Positions 9,586 to 18,338 are shown, counted from the stretch's first letter. The stretch is DNA of 64,000 nucleotides from Pseudomonas sp. KU26590 (GCF_026153515.1 NZ_CP110644.1:780501-844500), one strand, 5' to 3'. Program-made: numbers and translations. The notes: generated by a model from the sequence alone, not told the origin.

Positions 9586-10218
9586 ATGACCACAGCCAAC
9601 GTTTACCAACAGCGACCAGCGACCGACGCCAAAGCCGAGTCGCCGCTGTTTCATGCTGACCTTCAAAGCCTGATCGGCAAAGGCCGCAGCAATCCGGGCA
9701 TCGTGCTGCGGGAGAAAAAACTGCTTGGCCACCTGACCATCCGCGGCAACGGTCACGATCCGGCGTTCGCTGCCGGCGTGCACAAGGCGTTGGGCATGGA
9801 GTTACCGGGTGCGCTGGCGCTGGTGTCCAGCGGCGATAGCTCGATCCAGTGGCTTGGCCCGGACGAGTGGCTGCTGATTGTGCCAACCGGTGAAGAATTC
9901 GCCGTTGAGCAGAAGCTGCGTGAAGCGCTCGCCGGTTTGCACATCGCTATCGTCAACGTCAGCGGCGGGCAATCGCTGCTGGAGCTGACCGGCCCGAAGG
10001 TCCGCGAAGTGCTGATGAAATCCACCAGCTACGACGTGCACCCGAACAGCTTCCCGGTGGGCAAGGCCATCGGCACGGTTTTCGCCAAATCGCAGCTGGT
10101 GATCCGCCGTACCGGCGAAGAGACCTGGGAACTGGTCATCCGCCGCAGCTTCGCTGATTACTGGTGGCTGTGGCTGCAGGACGCGAGCGCGGAGTATGGT
10201 CTGGGTGTCGCCGCCTGA
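9586..10218 (+). CDS. soxG: Sarcosine oxidase gamma subunit
   Basis: 210 residues, normal for the fourth subunit, which packs against SoxA and resembles a GcvT fragment. The segment WLGPDEWLLIVP and the C-terminal RRSFADYWWLWLQDA are typical of the family. The ATG at 9586 follows GTGCTCT with no clear Shine-Dalgarno. It is set apart from soxA by a REP doublet and from purU by a different repeat, so its expression may depend on read-through of both hairpins. Confidence 0.95.
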   Translation: MTTANVYQQRPATDAKAESPLFHADLQSLIGKGRSNPGIVLREKKLLGHLTIRGNGHDPAFAAGVHKALGMELPGALALVSSGDSSIQWLGPDEWLLIVPTGEEFAVEQKLREALAGLHIAIVNVSGGQSLLELTGPKVREVLMKSTSYDVHPNSFPVGKAIGTVFAKSQLVIRRTGEETWELVIRRSFADYWWLWLQDASAEYGLGVAA

Positions 10219-10255
10219 GTCCAGGTTGACCACGCGACTTATGCTGATCGTTGTT

Positions 10256-10364
10256 GATCGTTCCCACGCTCCGCGTGGTAACGCCGCCCACGACGCTCTG
10301 CGTCACTCGACAATGGACGCGGAGCGTCCCGAACTGCATTCCCACGCAGAGCGTGGGAACGATC
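10256..10364. repeat. Inverted repeat element (cgttcccacgc family)
   Basis: Left arm GATCGTTCCCACGCTCCGCG and right arm ending CGCAGAGCGTGGGAACGATC enclose further internal copies of the GCGTGG motif. This palindromic family is dispersed in Pseudomonas genomes and differs in sequence from the two REP types. It fills the soxG-purU gap. Confidence 0.85.
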
Positions 10365-10380
10365 ACAGGAGCAACACCCC

Positions 10381-11238
10381 ATGAGCCGCGCCCCCGATAC
10401 CTGGATTCTGACCGCCGACTGCCCCAGCGTGCTGGGCACGGTGGACGCGGTGACGCGTTACCTCTTCGAGCAAGGCTGTTACGTCACCGAGCACCATTCG
10501 TTCGATGATCGACTGTCCAGCCGCTTTTTCATTCGCGTCGAGTTCCGCCAGCCTGAGGGATTTGACGTCGCGTCTTTCCGGGCAGGCCTGGCCGAGCGGG
10601 GCGAATCGTTCGGCATGATCTTCGAACTCACCGCCCCGAACTACCGCCCGAAAGTGGTGATCATGGTCTCCAAGGCCGACCACTGCCTCAACGATCTGCT
10701 CTACCGCCAGCGCATCAATCAGCTGTCCATGGACGTGGTCGCCGTCGTCTCCAATCACCCGGACCTCGAACCGCTGGCGCGCTGGCACGACATTCCCTAC
10801 TACCATTTCCCCCTCGACCCCAACGACAAACCGGCGCAGGAAGCCAAGGTGATGAAAGTCATCGAAGACACCGGCGCGGAACTGGTGGTGCTCGCCCGCT
10901 ACATGCAAGTGCTGTCGCCGGAGCTGTGTCGCAAGCTCGATGGCAAGGCGATCAACATTCATCACTCGCTGCTGCCGGGGTTCAAGGGCGCCAAGCCGTA
11001 TCACCAAGCCTACAACAAGGGCGTGAAACTGGTCGGCGCGACAGCGCATTACATTAACAACGACCTGGATGAAGGGCCGATCATCGCCCAAGGCGTGGAG
11101 GTGGTAGACCACAGTCACTACCCTGAAGACCTGATCGCCAAGGGCCGCGACATCGAAGGCCTAACCCTCGCGCGGGCAGTGGGTTACCACATTGAGCGAC
11201 GTGTGTTTCTCAATGCCAACAGAACCGTGGTGCTTTAG
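10381..11238 (+). CDS. purU: Formyltetrahydrofolate deformylase
   Basis: 285 residues. It hydrolyses 10-formyl-THF to THF and formate, returning the folate needed by the sarcosine pathway. It has an N-terminal ACT domain (about 1-80) and a C-terminal formyltransferase-like domain with the catalytic stretch INIHHSLLPGFKGAKPYHQA near residue 195. CAGGAG lies 9 nt before the ATG. Its place after soxG matches purU2 in the P. aeruginosa sox operon. Confidence 0.95.
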   Translation: MSRAPDTWILTADCPSVLGTVDAVTRYLFEQGCYVTEHHSFDDRLSSRFFIRVEFRQPEGFDVASFRAGLAERGESFGMIFELTAPNYRPKVVIMVSKADHCLNDLLYRQRINQLSMDVVAVVSNHPDLEPLARWHDIPYYHFPLDPNDKPAQEAKVMKVIEDTGAELVVLARYMQVLSPELCRKLDGKAINIHHSLLPGFKGAKPYHQAYNKGVKLVGATAHYINNDLDEGPIIAQGVEVVDHSHYPEDLIAKGRDIEGLTLARAVGYHIERRVFLNANRTVVL

Positions 11239-11244
11239 GTGGTA

Positions 11245-11320
11245 GCTGCAAGTTTCAAGCTTGAAGCCGCAAGAAAAGGCGGTGTGCACATTTCTTGCGG
11301 CTTGTAGCTTGCCGCTCGAA
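11245..11320. repeat. Imperfect palindrome between purU and fdhA
   Basis: AGCCGCAAGAAA (11265-11276) and TTTCTTGCGGCT (11291-11302) pair perfectly and the pairing extends outwards with CAAGCT/AGCTTG. It belongs to the agctgcaag-rich repeats of Pseudomonas and would form a long hairpin in the mRNA. Confidence 0.75.
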
Positions 11321-11364
11321 ACCCGATCCACTCTCTATCCAACAATAAATAAAGAGGTGAAGGC

Positions 11365-12564
11365 ATGTCTGGTAATCGTGGTGTGGTGTATCTCGGCTCA
11401 GGCAAGGTCGAAGTGCAGAAAATCGACTATCCCAAGATGCAGGACCCGCGCGGCAAGAAGATCGAGCACGGGGTGATCTTGCGCGTGGTTTCCACCAACA
11501 TTTGTGGTTCCGATCAACACATGGTGCGTGGCCGGACGACGGCCCAGGTCGGCCTTGTGCTCGGCCACGAAATCACTGGTGAAGTGATCGAGAAGGGCAG
11601 CGACGTCGAGAACCTCAAGATCGGTGATCTGGTCTCCGTGCCGTTCAACGTCGCCTGCGGCCGTTGCCGCTCCTGCAAAGAGCAACACACCGGCGTCTGC
11701 CTGACTGTTAACCCGGCCCGCGCCGGCGGTGCTTACGGTTATGTCGACATGGGCGACTGGACCGGCGGCCAGGCCGAATACGTGCTCGTGCCGTACGCCG
11801 ACTTCAACCTCCTCAAGTTTCCCGATCGCGACAAGGCGATGTCGAAGATCCGCGACCTGACCTGCCTCTCCGACATCCTGCCAACCGGTTATCACGGCGC
11901 GGTGACTGCCGGTGTGGGTCCGGGCAGCTCGGTGTACATCGCTGGCGCAGGTCCGGTGGGTCTTGCCGCCGCCGCTTCAGCGCGCTTGCTCGGCGCGGCC
12001 GTGGTGATCGTCGGTGACGTCAATCCGGTGCGTCTGGCGCACGCCAAGGCCCAGGGTTTCGAGATCGCCGACCTGTCCAAGGACACCCCGCTGCACGAGC
12101 AGATCGCCGATCTGTTGGGTGAGCCGGAGGTGGACTGCGCGGTCGATGCCGTGGGCTTTGAAGCGCGCGGTCATGGACATGCGGGCGCCAAAGCCGAGGC
12201 ACCGGCCACCGTACTCAACTCGCTGATGGGCGTTGTTCGTGTCGCCGGCAAGATCGGCATTCCTGGCCTGTACGTGACGGAAGACCCGGGCGCCGTGGAC
12301 GCTGCCGCCAAGGTCGGCGCGCTGAGCATTCGGTTCGGTCTGGGCTGGGCCAAATCCCACAGTTTCCACACCGGCCAGACGCCGGTCATGAAGTACAACC
12401 GCCAACTGATGCAGGCCATCATGTGGGACCGCATCAACATCGCCGACGTGGTGGGCGTGGAAGTCATCAGCCTCGACGACGCCCCGCGCGGTTACGGCGA
12501 ATTCGATGCCGGTGTGCCGAAGAAATTCGTCATCGATCCACACAAACTGTTCAGCGCCGCGTGA
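11365..12564 (+). CDS. fdhA: Glutathione-independent formaldehyde dehydrogenase
   Basis: 399 residues, the length of the Pseudomonas putida enzyme. A zinc-dependent medium-chain dehydrogenase that oxidises formaldehyde to formate with NAD+ without glutathione. The catalytic zinc region NICGSDQH (about residue 46), the structural-zinc cysteines of CGRCRSCKEQHTGVC (about 97-111) and the nucleotide-binding GAGPVGLAAAASARLLGA are present. AGAGG precedes the ATG. It ends the sarcosine operon and removes formaldehyde released when folate is not saturated. A terminator follows. Confidence 0.96.
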   Translation: MSGNRGVVYLGSGKVEVQKIDYPKMQDPRGKKIEHGVILRVVSTNICGSDQHMVRGRTTAQVGLVLGHEITGEVIEKGSDVENLKIGDLVSVPFNVACGRCRSCKEQHTGVCLTVNPARAGGAYGYVDMGDWTGGQAEYVLVPYADFNLLKFPDRDKAMSKIRDLTCLSDILPTGYHGAVTAGVGPGSSVYIAGAGPVGLAAAASARLLGAAVVIVGDVNPVRLAHAKAQGFEIADLSKDTPLHEQIADLLGEPEVDCAVDAVGFEARGHGHAGAKAEAPATVLNSLMGVVRVAGKIGIPGLYVTEDPGAVDAAAKVGALSIRFGLGWAKSHSFHTGQTPVMKYNRQLMQAIMWDRINIADVVGVEVISLDDAPRGYGEFDAGVPKKFVIDPHKLFSAA

Positions 12565-12580
12565 TCTTCTGACGCTCACA

Positions 12581-12607
12581 AAAGGCGACCTTCGGGTCGC
12601 TTTTTTT
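12581..12607 (+). terminator. Terminator of the sarcosine operon
   Basis: GCGACC-TTCG-GGTCGC stem-loop at 12585-12600 followed by seven T, 20 nt after the fdhA stop. Confidence 0.9.
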
Positions 12608-12750
12608 ATGCCTGACGTAGGGCTCTAACCCGACATTTGTAGGGCGTTTCTGAAAATGATTGAGGAGCGTTTGAATTCCATTCCTGCTTGTTTCAGCGGC
12701 CTTATCTCCGTGTTATTTGTCCGGCCGGTTTTTCAGTTGGCGGGTCATGC

Positions 12751-13341
12751 ATGCTTGTCTGGTGGGTTAGAACATCGATTCATTTCGTCTTCGCAATGCC
12801 GCTCATTGTCTTGCCTGCCAGGCTGACGAGCGCTCACCTTGAGCCCGTTTCATCGGGCTGGGCATCGTCAGAGCTGTTCTTTGAAAACGCCAACGCCTGC
12901 ATCTGGGCCGGGGTTGCGCCGCCGGTCTGCGAGACCGGATACCGCGCTGCGTATCGCCAGCATGTGCGAGTGGCACCGACCTACCGTGAGCTGTCGGACT
13001 GCGAGGCTGACTTCACGCCGGGTGAGTGTTTCGCCGCGGATGTCTCCCGGCTATGGTCGCCCTGGCTGTCCGGTTTCGCGATCATTACCCAGGTGCAGCT
13101 GAGATCCACCGGAGCTAACCCCGACGCCCAAGTGCGCCTCTTCAGTGAACCGCTTTATCGGGCCGACGATCATCAGGGCGGCACGCGCTTGATCAGCCTG
13201 CGCGAGAAGCTCCACAGCGGTGAGCATTTCGATAAGGCGTTCATTCGCCACCGGCTCTTGCGGGCGGGCTCGACGGCTGCGGATCGACGGCTGGCGCGGA
13301 CGTTTGAGCCGCAGCGTTTGTTTTATGTCAGCAAACCCTGA
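12751..13341 (+). CDS. DUF1190 (YgiB-like) protein
   Basis: 196 residues from the ATG at 12751; an upstream ATG at 12688 would add 21 residues without making a better start. The N-terminus (WVRTSIHFVFAMPLIVLPA) reads like a signal peptide. The pattern NANACIWAGVAPPVCETGYR, then RVAPTYRELSDCEADF and GECF, resembles the cysteine spacing of DUF1190 proteins such as E. coli YgiB. The usual partner ygiC is not adjacent. No clear ribosome site was seen, so the start is uncertain. Function unknown; an envelope location is likely. Confidence 0.6.
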   Translation: MLVWWVRTSIHFVFAMPLIVLPARLTSAHLEPVSSGWASSELFFENANACIWAGVAPPVCETGYRAAYRQHVRVAPTYRELSDCEADFTPGECFAADVSRLWSPWLSGFAIITQVQLRSTGANPDAQVRLFSEPLYRADDHQGGTRLISLREKLHSGEHFDKAFIRHRLLRAGSTAADRRLARTFEPQRLFYVSKP

Positions 13342-13428
13342 GGCCTTGCGTGGAACTTCCCTTCGAGGGGCGGTCCAACGCGTGTTTACCCGGCCATGGC
13401 CGGTCCTCCGGAAAACGAGGTTGTTGCG

Positions 13429-13992
13429 ATGAAAGTTTCACTGAGAAATATACGTGGTGCTGCGCTGGCGAGCCTGATGGCGTTGGCGGCGACGCCGGTC
13501 TTCGCTTTCAATCTGAATGACGCAGCCAATGCTGTTTCTAACGCCACTGGCGGTCAGCAAAAGGCAACCGCCGCACCTGAGGCAGCCGGGCTGTTGAACA
13601 CGCTGGGTACGCAATTGAACGTCACGCCGGAGCAAGCGGTGGGCGGGACCGGCGCTTTGTTGGGTCTGGCCAAGAACAAGCTCGCCGGCAATGACTATTC
13701 GCAACTGAGCAAATCGGTGCCAGGCCTCGACCAACTGGCCGGCAATTCGGCCCTTGGCAGCCTGAGTGGTCTGGGCGGACTGCTGGGTAATTCCGGGAGC
13801 AGCAACTCTGCCTTGGACAGCGCGCTGGGCAATGTGCAGAGCATGGGCGACGTGAACAAGGCCTTCAGCGCGCTGGGCATGAACAGCAGCATGGTCAGCC
13901 AGTTCGTGCCGGTGATCCTGCAATACCTCGGTCAGCAGGGCGCGGGCGGTTCGGCGTTGCAGGCGTTGAGTGGCGTCTGGGGCGCCAAGTGA
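13429..13992 (+). CDS. Secreted DUF2780-type protein
   Basis: 187 residues from the ATG at 13429, which has AACGAGG 7 nt upstream; a longer frame from 13396 lacks such a site. A Sec signal peptide ends near ATPVFA. The mature part is rich in Gly, Ser, Asn, Leu and Ala and contains LNVTPEQAVGGTGALLGLAK and VPVILQYLGQQG, features I associate with DUF2780 proteins of Pseudomonas. Periplasmic or surface location is expected; no biochemical role is known to me. Confidence 0.75.
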   Translation: MKVSLRNIRGAALASLMALAATPVFAFNLNDAANAVSNATGGQQKATAAPEAAGLLNTLGTQLNVTPEQAVGGTGALLGLAKNKLAGNDYSQLSKSVPGLDQLAGNSALGSLSGLGGLLGNSGSSNSALDSALGNVQSMGDVNKAFSALGMNSSMVSQFVPVILQYLGQQGAGGSALQALSGVWGAK

Positions 13993-14031
13993 TTTCGCTT
14001 ACTGAACACGGCTTTTGAGCGACACCTACCC

Positions 14032-14120
14032 TGTAGGCGCGCGCTTGCCCGCGAAAATAGGTATATCCGATGAAGCTCTGTCGTCACAAATACCATTCGC
14101 GGGCAAGCGCGCTCCTACAA
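14032..14120. repeat. REP doublet (REPIN)
   Basis: Inverted gcgcgcttgcccgcg-type arms enclose a spacer nearly the same as that of the doublet at 9454-9541. Its right end overlaps the last three bases of the acyltransferase gene, providing the TAG stop on the minus strand. Confidence 0.9.
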
Positions 14121-15017
14121 GGGGCATGCGTCTGCCGGGTTATCCCGCAACTCGGCAATCCGCGCATCCTTCTCTTCCCACAGCCGGTTGACCCAGTTCT
14201 GCACATACACGCGGAACACCGGATCGTTCTCGTAATCACCCTGCCACAGCGCAGGGTCGAGTTCGCGGGTCTTGATGTCGACGATCACCCGCGGCACTCG
14301 TCCTGATAGCAAGTCCCAGAACCCCGGAATGCGCTCGCTCGGATAGACCACCGTCACATCAAGCACGGCGTCCAGTTGCTCACCCATCGCTGCCAGCACG
14401 AATGCGACGCCGCCTGCCTTGGGCTTGAGCAGATAGCGGTAGGGCGAAGCCTGTTGGGCCTTTTTCGACGGGGTGAAGCGCGTGCCTTCCAGGTAATTCA
14501 CGATCGTCGCCGGCTGACGTTTGAACAGCTCGCATGCCTCGCGGGTGATGGCCAGATCCTTGCCCCTGAGCTCGGGATGCCTGGCCAGAAACGCCTTGGT
14601 GTAGCGCTTCATGAACGGGTAATCGAGTGCCCACCACGCCAGCCCCAGAAACGGCACCCAGATCAGCTCTTTCTTGAGGAAGAATTTGAAGAAGGGCGTA
14701 CGTCGATTCAACGCCTGCACCAGCGCCGGGATGTCGACCCACGACTGATGGTTACCGATGACCAGATAGGAAGTTTCGCCACGCAGGCCTTCGTCGCCGC
14801 GGATTTCCCACCGGGTCGGCAGGCAAATTTTGAAAATCAGCTTGTTGATTTCACACCAGGTCTCGGCAATCCACATCACGGCCGCCGAGCAGTTGTCGCG
14901 CATCTCGCTCTGGAACACCAACTTGAGCAGCGCAAAGACCATCAGCGGGCCTATCAGCACCAGCGTATTGAGCAGAAGCAGCAGCGTGACGGCAATTCCG
15001 GTGAGCAGGTGACGCAT
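14115..15017 (-). CDS. PlsC-type acyltransferase (YihG-like)
   Basis: 300 residues from the ATG at 15017; a longer frame back to 15179 has unlikely composition. A hydrophobic N-terminus (about 5-35) anchors it in the inner membrane. The acyltransferase motif NHQSWVD (H90, D95) and the later LEGTRFTP mark a lysophosphatidate/glycerophosphate-type acyltransferase. It most resembles the YihG group of probable 1-acyl-glycerol-3-phosphate acyltransferases. The stop codon TAG is formed by the end of a REP doublet, so the final residues may differ from relatives. It diverges from the protease-like gene at 15237. Confidence 0.85.
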   Translation of the reverse strand: MRHLLTGIAVTLLLLLNTLVLIGPLMVFALLKLVFQSEMRDNCSAAVMWIAETWCEINKLIFKICLPTRWEIRGDEGLRGETSYLVIGNHQSWVDIPALVQALNRRTPFFKFFLKKELIWVPFLGLAWWALDYPFMKRYTKAFLARHPELRGKDLAITREACELFKRQPATIVNYLEGTRFTPSKKAQQASPYRYLLKPKAGGVAFVLAAMGEQLDAVLDVTVVYPSERIPGFWDLLSGRVPRVIVDIKTRELDPALWQGDYENDPVFRVYVQNWVNRLWEEKDARIAELRDNPADACPL

Positions 15018-15236
15018 AAGGCACTCGCGGTCGACAGGGTGGCGCGCAATGATAAGCAGGCCGGGCGCCGGGCGCAAAATCCTGGTGATACCGACGAATG
15101 TTTCACGCCTTTGTCGGTACGCTACGTATGCTTGGCCCGCTTGCCGCTGAGCGCGAAGTCTGGCGCGAACCATCGGCAAAGTTACGGTCTAAATCGGGCA
15201 CACACTCTCGCCCATCCATCACGAGGAATCTGTGAC

Positions 15237-15737
15237 GTGAAATCCCTTCTGGCGCTTATGTCTTTGCTGGCGTTGCCTGTCATGGCTGCCGAACCGACGT
15301 TGTATGGCCGTTACGAATACATCCAGGTCTCGGAGATTGGCGAGACGTTCAAGGCCAAAATGGACACCGGCGCGTTGACCGCATCGCTGTCGGCCAAGGA
15401 CATCGAACTGTTCAAACGCGATGGCGATGACTGGGTGCGCTTCCGTCTGGCCACCAAAGACGCTGACAGCAAAGTGTACGAGCACAAGGTCTCGCGCATC
15501 AGCCGGATCAAGGGCCGTTCCGAAGGTGACGATGACGAAGAACCGGCCGATCCCACCAAGCGCCCGGTTGTTGACCTCGAACTGTGCCTGGGCAACGTGA
15601 AACGCACCGTGGAGGTCAACCTCGTCGACCGCAGCCACTTCAACTATCCGTTGCTGATCGGCGCCAAAGCCCTGCGCGAATTCGGCGCGGCGGTTAACCC
15701 GGCCCGTCGTTATACGGCCGACAAGCCTGAGTGCTGA
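15237..15737 (+). CDS. Exported retropepsin-like (PF05618-type) protein
   Basis: 166 residues from a GTG at 15237 with ACGAGG about 10 nt before it. A signal peptide is evident (LLALMSLLALPVMAAEP). The FKAKMDTGALTASLSA motif carries the aspartate of the retropepsin-like fold described for the so-called ATP-dependent zinc protease family; NYPLLIGAKALREFGAAVNP closes the domain. The long frame that runs into it from 14376 is the complement of the acyltransferase gene and is not coding. A periplasmic role is likely; substrate unknown. Confidence 0.8.
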   Translation: MKSLLALMSLLALPVMAAEPTLYGRYEYIQVSEIGETFKAKMDTGALTASLSAKDIELFKRDGDDWVRFRLATKDADSKVYEHKVSRISRIKGRSEGDDDEEPADPTKRPVVDLELCLGNVKRTVEVNLVDRSHFNYPLLIGAKALREFGAAVNPARRYTADKPEC

Positions 15738-15810
15738 TGAGCGCTGTGATGATTTCGAGGAACCCGCGAATGCGATCAGCCTTCGCCCTCAACATCGTTT
15801 GACCCACCGC

Positions 15811-15906
15811 CTTCGCGGGCAAGAGCGCTCCTACAATGGATCTCGCAGCTCCCGAAATTTCAGGCGTACACGCAATCCGTAGGAGCCGGCTTGCTGGCGA
15901 ACGCGG
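15811..15906. repeat. Two single REP sequences of different type
   Basis: One arm of the gcgcgcttgcccgcg type (slightly altered, about 15811-15836) and one of the gccggcttgctggcg type (about 15879-15906) follow each other in the gap before the GST gene. Confidence 0.7.
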
Positions 15907-15964
15907 TGGGTCAGCGCTGAGAATATCGACTGACTCAACGCCTTCGCATACTTCCCAACGTTCG

Positions 15965-16594
15965 CTACGCAGGCGGCTGAGTCTCCAGCATCGACGGCCG
16001 CTGACTGACTTCGTAATACCAGCTCGCCAATCGCGGGTAGCTACTGCGCCAGCCCAGGTTTGGCTGGCGGAAATCCAGATAGCCCACTGCACATGCCACG
16101 CTGATCGACGCAACGTCGAAGTGCGAACTCAATTCAGTGACAGCTTCGGCTTCGAAATAGGCCAGCGTGCGAGTGATTTTTTCCTGCTGGGCGTCGAGCC
16201 ATTCCGACCAGTGTTTCTCCTCGGGGCGCAGGAAGGTCTCGTAACGGATAAGCAGCGCAGCGTCCATGAGGGCATCGGCCAGTGACGCGAGCGTCAATCG
16301 CCGCCAGCGCGCCGAGCCTTCTTTTGGAATGAGGGGGTTGCCGACATGCTGCTGGTCCAGGTATTCGAGAATCACACGGCTGTCATGGATGACGTTGTCG
16401 TCGGCCAGACACAGCGCCGGAATCTTCCCGCAGGGGTTGTCGCGACAAATTTCAGCGTCGGGGCTGACGGGGGTGAGCGCAACGGCTTTGAGACTGACCC
16501 GGTTTGCCTGTCCGGTTTCATGAAGCAAGATCAGCACCTTGCGCGCGAAGGGCGAAGCAGCGTTGTAATACAACGTCATGTTGGGCGCAGACAT
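15965..16594 (-). CDS. Glutathione S-transferase family protein
   Basis: 209 residues from the ATG at 16594, which has AGAGGA 6 nt before it; another ATG at 16600 touches that site. Thioredoxin-like N-terminal domain (about 5-80) with the catalytic-loop serine in YNAASPFARKVLI, cis-proline region NPCGKIPAL and DSRVILEYLD; alpha-helical C-terminal domain after residue 90. Probably a detoxification or stress enzyme; substrate cannot be read from the sequence. It stands alone, in the same direction as the MFS gene upstream. Confidence 0.9.
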   Translation of the reverse strand: MSAPNMTLYYNAASPFARKVLILLHETGQANRVSLKAVALTPVSPDAEICRDNPCGKIPALCLADDNVIHDSRVILEYLDQQHVGNPLIPKEGSARWRRLTLASLADALMDAALLIRYETFLRPEEKHWSEWLDAQQEKITRTLAYFEAEAVTELSSHFDVASISVACAVGYLDFRQPNLGWRSSYPRLASWYYEVSQRPSMLETQPPA

Positions 16595-16666
16595 GGACAT
16601 TCCTCTGATCGACCTGGCCCTCCAGACTAGTCAGGGCCACGACGCTGTGCAATATCCGGATGCAAT

Positions 16667-16692
16667 GCCGGGCCGATTTGCGACGGCCCGGC
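16667..16692 (-). terminator. Hairpin downstream of the MFS gene
   Basis: A perfect 9-bp GC stem (GCCGGGCCG/CGGCCCGGC) 8 nt after the transporter stop codon. There is no T run, so it may protect the 3' end or end transcription only weakly. Confidence 0.45.
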
Positions 16693-16700
16693 CATAGATG

Positions 16701-18014
16701 TCAGACCGTCGGAACGACGTCCGCAGAATCAGCCGATGCACTGCCGGATTGCGCCGAGGGTGTGCCGGTCAACAGCGGCTTGGCAACAAACCAGATGATG
16801 GTGGCGGCGATGAGATCGAAAGCCGCCAGCGCCACGAACAGTGGGCTGTAGCCTACTTTGGTGACCATGATCCCGAGCACCAGCGTGAACAGCGCCGCGC
16901 CCAGAAACCCGAACATGCCACCCAGACCCGTTGCGGTACCCACTTCGTTCTTGCCGAAGGAGTCCGACGTGATTGCGTACAAGGCGCCCGACAGCGTCTG
17001 GTGCGCAAAGCCGCCGGCGCACAGCAGCGCGATCGCGACATAAGGGCTGTCCACCAGACCGATGCAGCCAGGGCCGATCATGCATAGCGAGCCCAACACC
17101 ATCACCATCTTGCGCGACGTCAGCAGCGACACGTTGAAGTGCTTGTAGAAGAACGGGCTCAGGTAACCGCCCAATACGCAGCCAATGTCGGCGGCGAGAA
17201 ACGGCAGCCAGGCAAACATCGCGATTTCCTTGATGTTCATGTGGCGTTCGGTCATCAGGTACAGCGGAATCCAGGCGTTGAACGTCTGCCAGGCCGGCTC
17301 CGACAGCATGCGGGCGGAGGCGATTGCGTAGAAATTGCGCGTACCGACGATCTTCTTCCAGCTGGCGTGCTTGGTCGGCGCGTCCTTCAGGTGGGATTCC
17401 TGACCGGCAAGAATGTAATCGCGCTCCTCGTCACCCAGCAAACGCTGATTGCGCGGGTGCTTGTACAAGAACATCCAGCCCGCGCTCCACAGCAGACCCA
17501 GCCCACCGACGATGATGAACGCAATCTGCCAGCCGCTGTGCAGGATCGCCCAGACCACGAGGGGAGGGGCCAGCAACGCACCGATCGAAGAACCGATGTT
17601 GAACCAGCCGATAGCGACGGAGCGCTCTTTGGCCGGAAACCATTCGGTGGTCGCTTTGATTGCTGCCGGAAATCCCGCTGCTTCAGTGATGCCCAGCAAG
17701 CTGCGCAGGAACGCCAGACTCTGCCAGCCGGTGGCCATGGCCGCTGATGCGCACGCCACAGACCAGGCGATGGCAAACACTGCAAAGCCGATCTTGGTGC
17801 CGATGGCGTCGATCACATAGCCGGCAACCGGCTGCATGAAGGCATAGCCCATCTGCCACGCGATGACGACGTGCGAGTACTGTTCGGTGGAAATGTTCAG
17901 CTCGCTCATCATGGTGGGAGCGGCGACGGAGAGGGTGTTGCGCGCGAGATAGTTGACGATCAGACCGCCGGTTATCAGCGCGACCATCCACCAACGGATG
18001 CCTTTGATTTTCAT
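16701..18014 (-). CDS. MFS transporter, hexuronate/anion symporter type
   Basis: 437 residues from the ATG at 18014 (GTGGA upstream). Twelve hydrophobic segments in two halves with a central loop around residue 200. The sequence NYLARNTLSVAAPTM after TM1 and GITEAAGFPAAIKATTEWFP are typical of the anion:cation symporter family that includes ExuT and related hexuronate or sugar-acid permeases. No sugar-acid catabolic genes are adjacent. The palindrome GTCGTACGAC 50 bp upstream suggests control by a GntR-type repressor. Substrate is inferred only by family. Confidence 0.85.
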   Translation of the reverse strand: MKIKGIRWWMVALITGGLIVNYLARNTLSVAAPTMMSELNISTEQYSHVVIAWQMGYAFMQPVAGYVIDAIGTKIGFAVFAIAWSVACASAAMATGWQSLAFLRSLLGITEAAGFPAAIKATTEWFPAKERSVAIGWFNIGSSIGALLAPPLVVWAILHSGWQIAFIIVGGLGLLWSAGWMFLYKHPRNQRLLGDEERDYILAGQESHLKDAPTKHASWKKIVGTRNFYAIASARMLSEPAWQTFNAWIPLYLMTERHMNIKEIAMFAWLPFLAADIGCVLGGYLSPFFYKHFNVSLLTSRKMVMVLGSLCMIGPGCIGLVDSPYVAIALLCAGGFAHQTLSGALYAITSDSFGKNEVGTATGLGGMFGFLGAALFTLVLGIMVTKVGYSPLFVALAAFDLIAATIIWFVAKPLLTGTPSAQSGSASADSADVVPTV

Positions 18015-18338
18015 CGAGTCCACTCTGGGTATTGTTTTTATTTGGCGGCGATCGTTATACGTCGTCGTACGACTGGATTTAGTCAAACTCACGTTTTTTT
18101 GTCAATTGAAATACCCATAAATTGCCATTGTATTTCTATATGTAACTGGATTGTCACCGGCGGGGCTGGGTTTTGGGTGATGGAGTGCCTGTGGAGTCGT
18201 GAGATTCGGGCAGAAGGCAGGCCTACCGGATTTGTAAATGGAGGGAGGTCATGTGATGACTGGAACGGCGGGAGGTGCTCGCCCCGCGCGAGGTGGAGCG
18301 TGGGACAAGCCAGTGGGTGGGTGAGTCAATGCGATTCG
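18015..18338. other. 324-bp region between the MFS gene and the type VI module
   Basis: The left end holds the MFS promoter region and a palindrome. The rest carries no credible ORF. No strong terminator was seen for the leftward type VI genes whose last stop is at 18339. Confidence 0.5.
18064..18073. promoter_or_regulatory. Palindrome GTCGTACGAC upstream of the MFS gene
   Basis: A perfect 10-bp palindrome within an AT-rich stretch 50 bp before the MFS start. Its form resembles GntR-family operators. No such regulator is encoded nearby. Confidence 0.4.

Noticed and set aside
14376..15236. N-terminal extension of the retropepsin-like gene
   Set aside because: This part of the frame is antisense to the acyltransferase gene; a GTG at 15237 with ribosome site and signal peptide is the real start.
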